From Sabethes cyaneus (taxonomy: Eukaryota > Arthropoda > Insecta > Diptera > Culicidae): a stretch of DNA of 64,000 nucleotides. This document shows positions 1 through 11,679 of the stretch, piece by piece. Made by a program: the position numbers and the translations under genes. Within the stretch, counting starts at the first letter, position 1; every line of letters begins with the position of its first letter. The notes beneath the pieces were generated by a model. That model was not told the origin of the DNA, did not search any database, and saw nothing but the letters and a program-made list of their open reading frames with translations. The stretch is from positions 137,739,907 to 137,803,906 of the forward strand of contig NC_071353.1 in assembly GCF_943734655.1 (NCBI RefSeq). The letters run 5' to 3'.

Positions 1-283
1 TGAAAACTAGCATGAAAAACTCAAGTATATTCCGAAATTGGCAACGTAAATTTCGAAAATCTCATGAAAACGCATAAATCCTAAAATTCACGTGAAAATA
101 ATTATGTAAAAAATCACATAAATTCTGAGAATCGTAAAGAAACAGCGTAAAATCCGAAAACCTTTTGAAAATCGCATTAGTTTTAGTAAAAAACCGCGTA
201 AATTTTAAAATTTTAGTAAAAAAGAAACCGCGTAAATGCCGAAAAACTTGTAAAACCCTCGTGAATTCCACAATTCGCGTATA
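1..283. repeat. Degenerate GCGTAAA-type short-period array, block 1
   Basis: This stretch reads as loosely repeated units of about 30-40 bp built from GCGTAAA, TTCCGAAATT and GTAAAAAA words. No unit is exact. The same vocabulary returns at 500-533, 1756-2160 and 2881-3600, so these look like one ancient array broken up by insertions. Confidence 0.6.
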
Positions 284-499
284 CAGTCAGTCCACAATCA
301 TGGGTCTCACACAATTGTGGGTCATTTTAGCTTTATCTTCCGATAAATGCGTGAATATTATACAAATTGATTGATAAAATTGTTGCTCATAAGTTGCACT
401 AGTAATTTGATCAATCATTAGGTGATATTAAAATGGCAATTAGCAGCTAAAGCCAAAATGACCCACAATTGGGTGTGACCCATGATTGTGAATTGACTG
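284..499. mobile_element. MITE with about 50-bp terminal inverted repeats and TA target duplication
   Basis: The left end CAGTCAGTCCACAATCATGG is matched by the inverted right end CAGTCAATTCACAATCATGG, and the match continues through GGGTCATTTTAGCTTTA. TA dinucleotides flank both ends (282-283 and 500-501). At 216 bp with no coding capacity it is a non-autonomous Tc1/mariner-type element. It sits inside the GCGTAAA array. Confidence 0.8.
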
Positions 500-533
500 T
501 ACTTAGTCGCGTAAACTCTAAAATCAGCCTTTA

Positions 534-1755
534 ACCGTTATGTGTGCGACAAAAAAAACACCTTTAGCAGGGCGACAAGGGTACCCGGGTACCCAAAATT
601 GTTATTGTCATAACATCAACAATTTTAAACCGATTTTGATGAAATAAGTGTCATTTGATTCGTTAATTTATCTGGTTTTGAATTATTTGGTCATTTGGCC
701 ATTAAAAGACATACGGGGCTCAAAATTCCGGAATTCCGACAGAGTGTCCGCTGTGAGGTAGAAAACTGATTGTATTGCAGGAAAATCAGTCAAGCGGACA
801 TAAAAACTCTAAAAATTGATACAATGAACTATTTCATATAACGAGATGAATCAGGTTGGCCATTCCGGAGTAGGTTCCTGTGGGGTCATGGGTGGCCAGT
901 CTAGGATTGGAGGTAAAACCTAACAATATGGGTATCAAAGTTCTTGGAATTAGTTCGGTAGGTGATATTTTTTACATTTCGATGTATTTTGATTGGTTAT
1001 TTTGAAAATGGTTTCTACGGGGTCACAGATGATATCACAGGATTCAAGATAATGCTTAGCATTATCAGAACAGTTCAAAACGTAGAACCAACCGTTATAC
1101 ATTTAGAACCAGTTCCAAAATTTTTAATCAGTACTAAACTGGCCATATCAGTTCAAAACATCTAAAAGATGCGCTAAACCAATCCTAATATTGGGTTAGG
1201 CACTCAACTGGCCATCTGTAACCCTGCAGGAACCCAATTCTGGAATGGCCAATGCGATTTAAAGTCACCAATTTATATAATAAGATGAAAAAAGGGTCCA
1301 CAGTGTCAAGTTCAAAGCTAATAGGTTTGCTGAAAGCTGATATTCCTTCAAAACAAGCGGCTTCCCACGTTTTACCGGACATTGCTCCGGAATTACCGAT
1401 TCCCGGGAACTACATGTCATTTGATGGCCAAATGCTTTATTTAATCAAAACTAGATAAATGTACGAATCAAATGCCACTGGTTTCATCCAAATCGGTTCA
1501 AGATAGCCAATGTTATGAACATAGCAAATCATGGGTACCCGGGTACCCTTGTCGCCCTCCTACGTAATAAAAAAATTCAAGTGCCTCTCATTGCTAATCC
1601 CCTTTATGGATATGCACCAAAAAACCCTCAATTACTTAAGATCAACGAGTTTTACGATGTCGCAAAATTTCAATGACGTATGTTTTAAATTGAATGAGTT
1701 ATAACAATTTTAAAACTGAAAAGGTACCCGGGTACCCTGTTGCACACATAACGGT
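534..1755. mobile_element. Non-autonomous TIR element with GGGTACCC palindromes
   Basis: The inverted ends ACCGTTATGTGTGC are flanked by TA on both sides (532-533 and 1756-1757). The element is 1.22 kb and carries the palindrome GGGTACCCGGGTACCC near 577, again near 1534, and a shortened form near 1722. A second internal inverted pair (GGCCATTCCGGAGTAGG near 858 and its relative near 1230) adds foldback structure. No transposase frame is recognisable. Confidence 0.68.
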
Positions 1756-2160
1756 TAAAACAGCGTTAATTCAGAACATCGTATAAAAAATGGCAATAAA
1801 TCAAAAAATCTTTCAAAAAGGTGTGTAAATTCTAGAAATTACCTAAAATAATCGAGTGGAAAACCGCGTAAAGTCCGAAATCATACACGAAATAGCATAA
1901 AAACAGATCAAAACCCGAAATTTGGATGAAGCAAACCCCGTAAATTCCAAAATTCGTAAAATTTAAAAACCTTTTAAAAAGCGCATAAACTATAGAGGAA
2001 CGGCGTAATTTCCAAAAATATCACAAAAAACTGCGTAAATTCCAAAATACGCGAAAAAATCCGCGTAAACTTCGAAATTCGCATAAAAATTTGCGCCAAT
2101 TTTGAATTTCGTGTAAAAAACGACGTAAAAGCCGAAAATCTATTAAGGGGAAAACGAAAA
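1756..2160. repeat. Degenerate GCGTAAA-type array, block 2
   Basis: The array vocabulary of the first 283 bases continues here, in the same orientation, immediately after the inserted TIR element. This supports the view that the element split one array. Confidence 0.55.
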
Positions 2161-2880
2161 TGTCTCAAAGATGGCTGGATAAATGGCTACCGTTTGATGC
2201 ATGTACTGTTTTGTGCCTTAAAAATGCATCTCTATTGACAGAGCACGCTTTCGCCACGTAGTCAGTGCTTCCAGTGCTGTTATAATTTCCTAAAACTTGT
2301 CATTCCATTTATCGATCCGCTAAATATCAACAAACGCACAGCAAAACATTATTGCTATGCCAATGGAAAATAAATTTAAATGGAATTAGTTAATAGATAT
2401 TTGATTGCGCACATATTTCGTTGCACTAGCAATTTCCGAAAAAAAACAGCACTACGGTCTCAAAGTTTCGCCACATCAATGAGCTTATAAAGAGCTTTCA
2501 GCTTTCGCCGCATCGATAAACTTAGAGTGAAGTAAACAAACGAAAAACTGACCAGGAATTAAAAACTGGCCTTCAATGCAAACGGATTAATTAACCATCC
2601 TATTGATCCTATGCATTACTCAGTTGCTGCTGCAAATCTTAAATAAATCGCAATGTCTTGATAAAGAAAACGAACCATATTTCGGGATGTTCGTAGTCGG
2701 CGCGGTTGGCTGCGGATCAGCTGTGTTTATGTTTGCAAGCTTTGCTATTTGACATATATTACCAATACTAATGCAGCATTCAAATAAACGTTTAGGTTTT
2801 TAACGAACACATGAGATGTACAGTACAGCGTTTGTCGCTCTAACACAATAAGGCAAGCTACTTCCGGTTTCTCCTTAAAA
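2161..2880. other. AT-rich single-copy stretch, nothing recognised
   Basis: No open frame, splice pair, TIR or tandem pattern stands out here. It separates two blocks of the GCGTAAA array. Confidence 0.4.
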
Positions 2881-3600
2881 ATGAGCGTGTATTTTAGAAC
2901 TTACTTGAAAATAAACATGTGAAAAACCGTGTATATTGCGAAATTCGCATAAACCTAGTGTAAATTGCAGAATTCGTGTTAAAAAAAGTATAAACTCTCA
3001 AATTTGCGTAAAAAGAGACCGTGAAATCGCGAAAATCTCGTAAAAATGCGAATGCGAAATTCGCATAAACCTAGTGTAAATTGCAGAATTCGTCAAATCG
3101 CGAAAATCTCGTAAAAATGGCGTGAAATCCGAACTTCGCGCAAAAATTGTTTCGTAAAATTCGAAATTCAAATTAATCGCGCGAAAAACCGCATTAACTC
3201 CGAAATTAGCATAAAAAGCAACATTAGTGTCGAAACTCACATTAAATAAACTGATTAAATTTCAGAGCTCGCGTAAAAAACAGCATGAATTCTAAAATTC
3301 GCGTATAAAACTGCGTAGATTCTAAAGATCTAGGTAGTAAAAATCACGTGAGTTCTAAAATTTGCGTAAAAATAGTTGAGTAAACTTTAAAATGTGCAAG
3401 CTCTGAAATTTGCGCAAAAAACGCGTAAACTCTCAAATTTGCGTACAAAACAATCTGTGTAGATTTCGGAAATTTCGTGAAACCGCGTAAATTGAAAAAT
3501 TCGTGTTAAAATAGTCGCGTAAACTTTGAAATTCGCATAACAAAAACCGCATAAATTCCAAAAATTTGCGTAATATAGAGCAAATCGCGTCAAACTGACC
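2881..3600. repeat. Degenerate GCGTAAA-type array, block 3
   Basis: Units such as GCGTAAACTCTCAAATTTGC and TTCGCATAAA recur about every 30-45 bp. A local duplication is visible: the string from GAAATTCGCATAAACCTAGTG to TGCAGAATTCGT occurs near 2940 and again near 3057, and ATCGCGAAAATCTCGTAAAA occurs twice (near 3024 and 3096). Confidence 0.6.
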
Positions 3601-3760
3601 TTTAAACCCCGCTCAAATTCCGTTAAAAAACCTTTCTGAATACGCCAGAAGAGTCGTCTCGACTTCAAGTGTACCGTTGAAAGTGCCAGGTTTGCTACTG
3701 TAGCGATAAGAGATTACAAAAAGCATTCGCGCGAACATTGTTGTACCTTAAAATTACAAA

Positions 3761-4400
3761 GAATTGGATTGGATTGGATCGAAAGTGGTTTGGATTCAGA
3801 TTGAATTTGGAATGAATAGTTAAATTTAATATGGGTTAGATTTGGACTGAATTTGAATCAAATTGGATAGGTTTTGTAAGAGAACAATTTAATCTGGAAT
3901 AATTTTGATTTTAATTAGATTTGTATGGAATTTGGATGGGATTTGGATTGCATTTGGATGGGTTATGGATTGAAATTGGGATGGATTCAGATTAAATTTA
4001 GGCTAGATTTGAATTAGACTAGAATTTCGTTGATATTGGGTTTGGATTGGATTAAGATTCATATTAGTTTAAATATGGATTGAATTTAGATTACTTTTAG
4101 ATTGTATTTGAATGGGATTTGGAGGGAATTTGAATGGGATTTTGATTGGATTGGCTTGATTTGTTCGTTTGAAATTCGAACATATATGCGTGCACTTGGA
4201 TTTGGACTGAATTGGGATTGGATTTCGTTTGAATTTAGGTAGGTTTTTGACTAAATTTGGATTGGATTTGGATGATTTTTTTTTGGGTTAGAATCTAATT
4301 TCGGTTGGGCTTAGATTGAAATTAGAAAATGGATTGAATTTGGGTTGAATTTCGATTAGATTCGGATTGGATTTGGACTGGATTTGGATGGGTTTTTGAT
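3761..4400. repeat. Degenerate TTTGGATT array, left half
   Basis: The sequence is a loose string of GGATTTGGATTGGATTTGG-like words with period about 6 and 12 bp. It resumes at 4890-5205 in the same orientation. Confidence 0.6.
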
Positions 4401-4890
4401 TGGATTTGGATTGGACTATTTGTCTGTTCGTTGTTACAAATCAACAGATACAGATAATCCTAATGATGCTCAAATATTCTTAAAGTTTGCCTTAATTCTA
4501 AAACGTGGGGTGTGGTGGTCGAATCCAGAAGAAACTCTTAAAGAAGTGAAGGTTTGCAGAATCGTAGACACCGTAATTCGCGCGACGTACAAGAGTAATC
4601 TGAACAAGGCACTATCGCGAGAAGATCGGGAATGGACGTATATAATTGATTCACCGAAAAGAACGGCAATAGATGTAATTGGTCAGCATATCGGCATGGC
4701 ACGAGAAACCTCTCGCGTCATTTGCAGCGAATCAAGTCCAGTAAGTTGTCCACGACTTTCGTAACTTGGATTGTTGCAGGGTAGCCGACGAAGCATATCG
4801 AACAAATCTTCGTTGGACCACTTTCATCGTGTGATACGCCGTTGAGGCAATACTGAACAATACTCAAGAACTGAACGGACAAGTGACCAG
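4400..4890 (+). other. Non-repetitive insert between TTTGGATT arrays
   Basis: Within the array lies about 490 bp of ordinary-complexity sequence with a 126-codon plus-strand frame ending at 4764. The peptide contains WWSNPEETLKEVKVCRIVDT. It matches nothing I recognise. The start of the frame lies in the repeat, so an ATG at 4384 is doubtful. It may be a decayed retroelement or the original single-copy DNA around which the array grew. Confidence 0.25.
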
Positions 4891-5205
4891 TAGAATTTGG
4901 TTTGGATTGGATTTAGATTGAAATTGGTTTGGATATAGGTCGAATTTGGGTTGGATTTAGATGAGATTCAGGTTTGATTTGAACTGAATTAGGGTTAAAT
5001 TTGGATGGGATTTGGATTGGATTTGATCTGAATGTAGATTTGATAGACTTTGAGTTTTATTTGGATAGAATTTGGATCGAATTTATATAGGATTTGGATT
5101 GGATTTGCTAAGATTGCGATTAGATTTGGACTGGATTTGGATTATATTCGAAATGGAATTGGATTGACTTTCAATTCAGTTTGGGTTGGATTTGGGTTGT
5201 TTGCT
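4890..5205. repeat. Degenerate TTTGGATT array, right half
   Basis: Same vocabulary and orientation as 3761-4400, for example GGATGGGATTTGGATTGGAT. Confidence 0.55.
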
Positions 5206-7917
5206 CCTTGTTTGCCGTTATAAAAATGAAATTAATTTTTGAAAATATCTAAATCAGGCAAAATTATTCAAAACTTCAAACACCTTTGCTTGTAATGTTT
5301 TTGTGTTGCAGTGGATGTTTAAAACTGGGAATTTTTCCAAATACTTCAAGATGACTTTCATGCATATACATGAAAAAAAATGAGACCAATTTGAACGACC
5401 TATTAATTGTAATACGGGTAATATCAAAATACCAAAGGTTTCGAATCATATTCTCATAAATTAGCCTAAATATCATTTCACGACTTTATATTGTTCCTAC
5501 AAATCTTGCTTTAGATGATTGCTTTAGCATTTGACTTTTTATTGAATGAGTGGAACTGGAAAGCAAACGTTGCTTAATTCTTTATGGTTAAAGAACTGAA
5601 AGTGAAGTTTCCATAATGTAGTACGCAATAAATGTTATTGATTTATGATAGGAACGGAATCGGCACTAGATTGCCCCCTTGAGGTACACTGAGCGGAAAA
5701 TGATCAGAATCGTGATTTTGGCAACTTTTTTTGAAATCATAATGCGAAAGAACGCAAGAACAAAATTAATAAAAACATTTTTCTATCATTGCTACTGATC
5801 AATGGTGTAAACATAACAGGTCGTCCTCATAAATTATAAAAGGAAACGTTGTGGAGGGGAGGTTGCCTACGTGGAGAACCAAACCTGGTTCGAATCACTT
5901 GCTGGTCTACCTTGCCTGCAGGCAACTAGAAAGCTAGAGCTGAGCTAGAGCACGTGGGTTTTTGGACACGAACGTCTATCCCGTCGTTGAGTGTGGCGTC
6001 AATGAAGCATTTCGAGTGCCAGCACCCGAAGCCATACGACAATCGTGACAAACGATTAGCGCCCAATCGAGCGTTTACTGCCAGTAGCCACGCGCGAGAA
6101 TTGGCATCTATCCTGCCTGCCGGATCGGGCGGCTGGTAGGGGTAAACCATATTGCGCTGCCGATTTCCGGTGCGTGCTGCTGAGTGGCTTTCCTAAGCCT
6201 GCAGTCCTGATACACTCTCCTCATTGGTTGGGCATCGGCTATCGATACGGATTCATTAAATTAAAATAAAATTAAATTAGTGGCAATTATCCATCGCCAT
6301 AAACATGGGTTGATCATCATCGGTGCTTCGGCAACTGTACTGCACTGCACTGGTGGTGACCGCCAGCAGCAGAGAATCGTTGCGCTTGTTGTGTGTAAAT
6401 AAAGTCGAATTAAATGTTAATTGAAGTGATGAAAGTGCACCCGCCAGGCTGGCACGCAGGCAGGCAGCAGATGCTGCCACATCGACAGGCAGGGGTTTGT
6501 TTGACGGTTAATTTTGCCTGTTTATGCGGTGGTTGGCCACCGTCAGCGGCCATGTTTTCCGCAGGGCGCGCGCGATTGTCACAGGTCATTAGTGTCGGAG
6601 ATTTCGACGGACCGACCGGACGGAGACCCCGCGAGGAGACTATTCGGCGGGAGGGTTTTCCAATCTGGCCAACGCAACCGTTGCGAACTTTGTAACAATT
6701 AACTAATGATCGGTATCAATTTTACCAAGCCAACCGCGTAAACCTTTGCTCGCGCGTCGTCGGGAACCTGTCGTCAAAATGTTGCCTGCTTCGCAGGTCT
6801 TCTCCTTCGTCGTCCTCGTCATCGTCGTCGTCGTCTGTCGGTGGCTCATTGTTTCGTCCGCGCAAAATTAGTTGTTGAAATTAATTTATCTTACATGGAA
6901 ATGTTTAATTAATTTCCCCAACCCACTCGGCCGCATGGCTTCGCATTCCGTGACCTTACCCTTTCGCGGGAATCCGCTGTTGACTCGGCACGACTCTGTC
7001 TGCACTGCACTATCTATCAAGCGGCTACTTCACGAGAAACCGGGTGACAAGTACCTCGTCCGGAGAGTCATCTTCTGGCTTCTTCTGGGATTGCCTGTGT
7101 ATGTGTGTGCGTTTGTGTGAGTGCATACTTCGCTTAATTCCCATCATCATCATCATCATCATTCTCATTTTGTGTGCCTTGTCTGTCCGTTTCGTTCTTC
7201 GTTTCTTTCTGCACTTTGTGCCATCCTCCTGAACTGAATTTTACTTTCACAGTTGCGCCCGTGTCCTGTTTCCTATCCCTGCGGGTGTAGTCCATGCGTT
7301 CGAAGAACGCCTGGGCTTGGTTAGTTGGTTTCTTACAATAAGGTGGTTTCCTCTCATACATACGAAGCTGTGGCACCGCTGGTGCACCGTCATAATCACG
7401 GATGCAACGCAGCTGCAGCAGCACAAATTATGTAGAGTGCTTGAGGTACAAGTTTTGATTGTTAACCGTTGGTTATTGTAAGAAGAACGACAAACACGAA
7501 CCTTTTATTGAAAGTTTTGCCGTGCTGCCATCAAAGTAAGCTGTACGTTTTCAGTCATCTTATTCTGTCAAAATACATAACCTGCCCAACCTGTGTATAG
7601 GTGTGAGCAGTGTTGTAGAGAAGAGGAAAAAATATACACCTTATATAGTATTAGCAGCGAGAGAAGAGTGGATTTTTTGGAGTATGAGAGAAAAGATAAC
7701 GCTTTGCGATTTCCCAGGTCGATAACAGACTGTGGAAGCAGAAGCAGTGGCAGCACAAAAAAAGCGAATAAAATAGTCTTTCGTAGTGGTACTTGTTCTC
7801 ACTGCTCGATTCGTTGTGTAAAATAAATATTCACTGCCGTGTAGCGTAGCAGCCGTGTGGCCAGTAGGTAGAAGGTAGACAGCTAGTAGAAGAGGTAACG
7901 AAAAGAGAGGAACTTAC
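5206..7917. other. Downstream intron of the zinc-finger gene, mostly single-copy
   Basis: No convincing exon follows the 7918 donor within the window. The GC content rises from about 5.9 kb. A (CAT)n run lies at 7142-7162 and a CGTCGT-rich stretch near 6805-6835. Short open frames on both strands look like chance. Homeodomain-type TAATTA words occur around 6700 and 6900, but their significance is unknown. Confidence 0.45.
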
Positions 7918-8430
7918 CACCAGAGCATTAGGTACGTGCATCAGCTCATGCTTCTCAAGTAAGTCACGGTTTGGGAATGAGGCGGAGCATTGTAAGCATG
8001 CGTAGGGTTCTCCGCTGCTGCTGTGGCCACCGCCGCCAATCCCGTAGCTGCTTCCACCTCCAATACTGCTGCTGTTGCTATTCGTCGGACTAATAGACCG
8101 CCCACCTTCGTCAGCAATTGCGGCAACGGTGGCAGCGCTAAGACCACCACCTGCCGAGGTACTTCTACTGCTACTATTGCTACTACTACTACTGCTGCTG
8201 CTGGTACTGCTGTTGCTGTTACTACTACTACTTCTGCCATTAGTCGCAAGCGAGGTTGGCTCGTTACAGCTACTGTCCAGCGCCGAGGAGGAAACTGGCG
8301 GAGACGGCAGGGAAGCACCTATTGATTGGAACGATTGCTGATAGAACGCCGACAGCGGCGGTGAGGGCGATGCGGAGCCATGCTCTTGCTTAATCATGGA
8401 ATGCACTGTTTCGAGATGCTCCTTCAGGGC
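7918..8430 (-). CDS. C2H2 zinc-finger transcription factor, exon 3 (end of finger 1, Ser-rich linker, finger 2)
   Basis: The exon is 513 nt with acceptor TTTCGCAG at 8431-8438 and donor GTAAGTT at 7917-7911. It encodes residues 63-233. ALKEHLETVH completes finger 1 with His67 and His72 (C-x2-C-x12-H-x4-H). An IKQE motif at residues 75-78 fits the sumoylation pattern psi-K-x-E. A low-complexity Ser/Asn stretch runs from about residue 128 to 160, followed by Gly/Ser-rich sequence. Finger 2 begins at GEPYACLQC with Cys207, Cys210, His223 and His227 (C-x2-C-x12-H-x3-H). The frame stays open to the donor in phase 0, so the protein continues in exons beyond the left edge. Two isolated N-terminal fingers with a long linker suit a multi-finger regulator such as Zfh1/ZEB, a DNA-binding nuclear protein. 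The family assignment is tentative; the C2H2 call is firm. Repetitive Ser codons explain the long shadow frames on the opposite strand. Confidence 0.88.
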
Positions 8431-8496
8431 CTGCGAAATTAAAAGTCCTTTTAGGGGAAAAAGAATCCTAGCGTCTCAGAAGCAAAGGCATCTCAC
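8431..8496 (-). other. Short intron 2 of the zinc-finger gene
   Basis: A 66-nt intron between exons 2 and 3. On the minus strand it starts GTGAGATGCC and ends TTTCGCAG, both close to consensus, and it interrupts finger 1. Confidence 0.82.
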
Positions 8497-8603
8497 CTGA
8501 AAACCCTGCAGCGTCGCGTGACACTGCGGACACTGAAGGAAGCAATCTGTCTGCGGGGTGTTACTTTCATCGTCTTTCGGTAGCCCGGATGCCAATGGTG
8601 GAA
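8497..8603 (-). CDS. C2H2 zinc-finger transcription factor, exon 2 with first half of finger 1
   Basis: The exon is 107 nt. It is preceded by a pyrimidine-rich acceptor (CTTGCAG, at 8604-8610) and followed by donor GTGAGA at 8496. It encodes residues 28-62 of the joined protein: a Pro/Asp/Glu-containing spacer, then the start of a zinc finger with Cys51 and Cys54 in the string QCPQCHATLQGFQ. The finger is completed by the next exon, so the intron falls inside the finger between Gln62 and Ala63. The exon ends in phase 0, matching exon 3. The strong splice sites, the open frame and the split C2H2 pattern together make this a confident coding exon. Confidence 0.82.
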
Positions 8604-8610
8604 CTGCAAG

Positions 8611-11600
8611 GAAGAAACAGAAGCAAAAAAAGAAACTTTATAACTAACTGCCTGTCAACTGTGTGTTGTGCTTTGTAGTATGGTATTGAAAAAAGTTAAA
8701 CAAAAAAAAAAAAACGCTGATGATCTCATTAGTTTTCCTTTCTGGTAAACACACACACACGTTCAATCCGACTCAATTCTCATACTACTCTTGAAACCAA
8801 CCCATCCTGCCGCCAGGAGAACCACCTCGCACCGTCGTCGTCGCCATCGCCGTCGTCGTGTGATGATGATAGCAATCATATAATATAATGATAATCTCAT
8901 ATTTTCTTCTCGCCTCAGTAACATCAAACAAACGTGGATGCACACGATTGCGAGGAGGGCTCTCGACTTTCGCTGCTGCTGCTCTCGTTGGTCTATTCAA
9001 ATTCCACGACCCGCTTGCTCCTGTAGTGCTCGGCTCCTCGACTAACGGAACGGAACGGTACCGAACCACCGAGAGTCTGGGGTGAGTCACACGCAACCAC
9101 CTTAATTTATATCAATTAACTGGACCGCAAAACAAGAGGACCGACCGAAGCTTCATCAGCAGAGATCAGCAGCGCCCGTCCGTCCGTCTGTCCCGTCTGC
9201 CGGGTTGCCTGCCTGCATGCAGGCATGCATGCTGGCGGCATGAATGATGATGGGGGCAGCAATTTAGAACTTTATGCCTTCGTTTTTATTTGCTTTTTCA
9301 CGTTTCGATTTCCCTTACCCGACCGAACGCACTGAATGCTGTGTCTCAGGGCCGACCGCTTGTTTACTGTCACATGTTGATTGCTTACGAGCTGCCTGCC
9401 TTGCTAACCAGCAAAGGAAAAAAACTTTATACGTATAGTATAATTATTTTGCAGAGTTTGTTAGCAATCCCAACGAAAGTTCAAACATTCAGACATGTTT
9501 TTAGTAAACGGTGCATTGTAAGAGAAAGACGGGATTAGAAACCCGTCAGTTTACTTCTCCCCGAGACGACGAAGATCGCCCCCACTCGCAGCCGGTGCAG
9601 TCGTTAGCTCTTCCCCCACGGGACATCAACAGTCGAGTCGCCTTTAGCGCAGACAACAACCCATTTATTTGTTTTGTTAGGCGGTAGCAGCGCGCGTGAC
9701 AGGAAAATCTCCATGCAATCGGTTCATTCGTTACTTGCTCAAACCCCGACTCACTCAAAGCGACTGCGAAGAAAGTTGAATAATGAAGCTCATTATTTAC
9801 TGAGGTTCGGAGAACCGGAGCTCCCTCCGATAAATTTGATCGGAACTGAATGTTCAACAAACAAAGTGAAAGCATCTGTCAGAGCGCGCCGCTCGGCCGG
9901 TAAGTTTTGTTTAGACAACCACTCTGTCCGGTAGATTTTTCAATATTCTAATAAAACTTTGTAATAATATTTCATCTCAGTTCGCACACACACACCGCTA
10001 GGCCGGGTTGGCTTGGCGGCCCTACCGCGAGTGAACACAAGCCGTCGGCTCGCCGAGTCGGACGGAAGCAAAAAATATTATGCACAGTTAAAGCCAATTT
10101 AAAAATATGCCTGTCAAGCTATTCATTTGTCTCCTTTGTTTCTTCTTCTACCACCACCTCCACGACGGAACCGGTTTCAAGGCTATGAATTTTACCCCAC
10201 CGACCGCGTCGATCCCCGCTTCTTCTGAAATACCTGTCTGTCAGTTTACTGTTCTGCCTAATTGACCCAACCGCTTCCTTCGCCGTATCGTGTGCTCACG
10301 TTCCTAGCGCCTCCTCCTGCTTTTCCTTCTGAACCGAAGAAACCCAGCCATTAGATCACCCCACGACTGCTGCTGATGCTGATTCATGTGACCGCCATTT
10401 TTATTTTCTCAAAGTAGCATTTCAGCTAGCATACTACACACTTTGTGAGTTCGACTAGTCGAATATTCGAGATCAAACTCGAAAAAACTAATTGCGTTAC
10501 TGCGATAATTGAAGATTAAACTGGTGCAGGGAGGTTGGACCCCGTTAGTATCGAACAATGACCTCAATTTACGTCGCTGCTTCGCACCGACGGCGTCGCG
10601 GCGGCAGCGACGACGGAAGCGGTTTCGTTGCTTTCTTTGGATCAGCGTTTTTTTTCTTCAACGAAGGCGACAAATTGATTGCTTGTCGAGTTCGACGAGC
10701 GGCCCCGCGACCGCGATTGACGGTTGGTTATGGAAGCTTTTGGTTTCGGGAAGATGACGACCGTTCCGAGCTCCGTCCGTTCGTTCGTGCGTCCATTCGT
10801 CCGCCCGTCGGTTGACGGTGGTTTTTTCAACCATCAACTCGGACTGGACTGCTCTACGATGATCACGACGATGATGAAGCTAACGATGATGATGACGAAA
10901 TGATTACACGTATCTATGGCGTAAATTGTCGTCGCCGGGTGATGAAGTTTTATGATGAATGGGTTTTTTCTTAGTGACCGACGTCGTCGTGCCGGGGTAA
11001 ATCCACCCGCGAGGAACGCAAATGGTGGCGAGCTTGCGTAACACGATTGAAGGGAAAAAATAATGCTCTCAAAACCGCTCTGTTGAGTCCTATTTGGAGT
11101 TTTACTGTGGTCGGAAATCTCCAACGTTTGACTCAACGAGTTCAAAGTGATAAAAATTCCTGACTGTTGAGCTGCTAATTACAGGATCAGTATCAAAAAT
11201 GTAGGATTCCAAATGGCTGGTAAAAATAAAGGACAATTTGCCAATCGTCTTTGAGTTGAATCACTGATTCAATATAGTGACTTCGGAACTTTTGTTCGTA
11301 GCCCAGCTAGCACCAACTCGTATATCAATGTACAAAAACTATAGTAAATATCCCCTAACAAACTCGAAACCGTAACTAAAGCTGGATAAAGTTGGTTCAA
11401 GTTGATTTTCTGTCGTATATAATGATAATGACTGACATACATACGATTTTCAGCACAAAATCGTAGAGCAGTCCGGAGCGACTCGCGCTTAATCGGCTAT
11501 TATCGTATATAAATACCTATGCAGTCGTAGCGCTCAAAATTATTCGTAATCACGTATATCGCCTCCAAAATAGTACGGATATTTTGCGCATGAAATACGA

Positions 11601-11679
11601 TTTATTTAGCATGTATATCTGTACGTAATGCTGATTTTTGCCTTTTTTATACATATGAAATTGCTAGCTGGGAGGATTA
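8611..11679. other. TE-poor intron sequence next to exon 2
   Basis: Ordinary-complexity intron with GC-rich patches (8.8-9.3 kb, 9.5-10.1 kb and 10.5-11.0 kb) and simple repeats: poly-A at 8701-8714, CA repeats near 8750 and CGTCGT/GATGAT runs. No coding exon with matching splice sites was found. It could hold regulatory DNA. Confidence 0.4.

Noticed and set aside
5880..5905. GGTTCGAATC box considered as a tRNA gene
   Set aside because: No A box at the right distance and no foldable cloverleaf around it.
8023..8341. Plus-strand frames over exon 3
   Set aside because: Shadows of the Ser-codon-rich minus-strand exon. They lack the splice and zinc-finger evidence of the minus strand.
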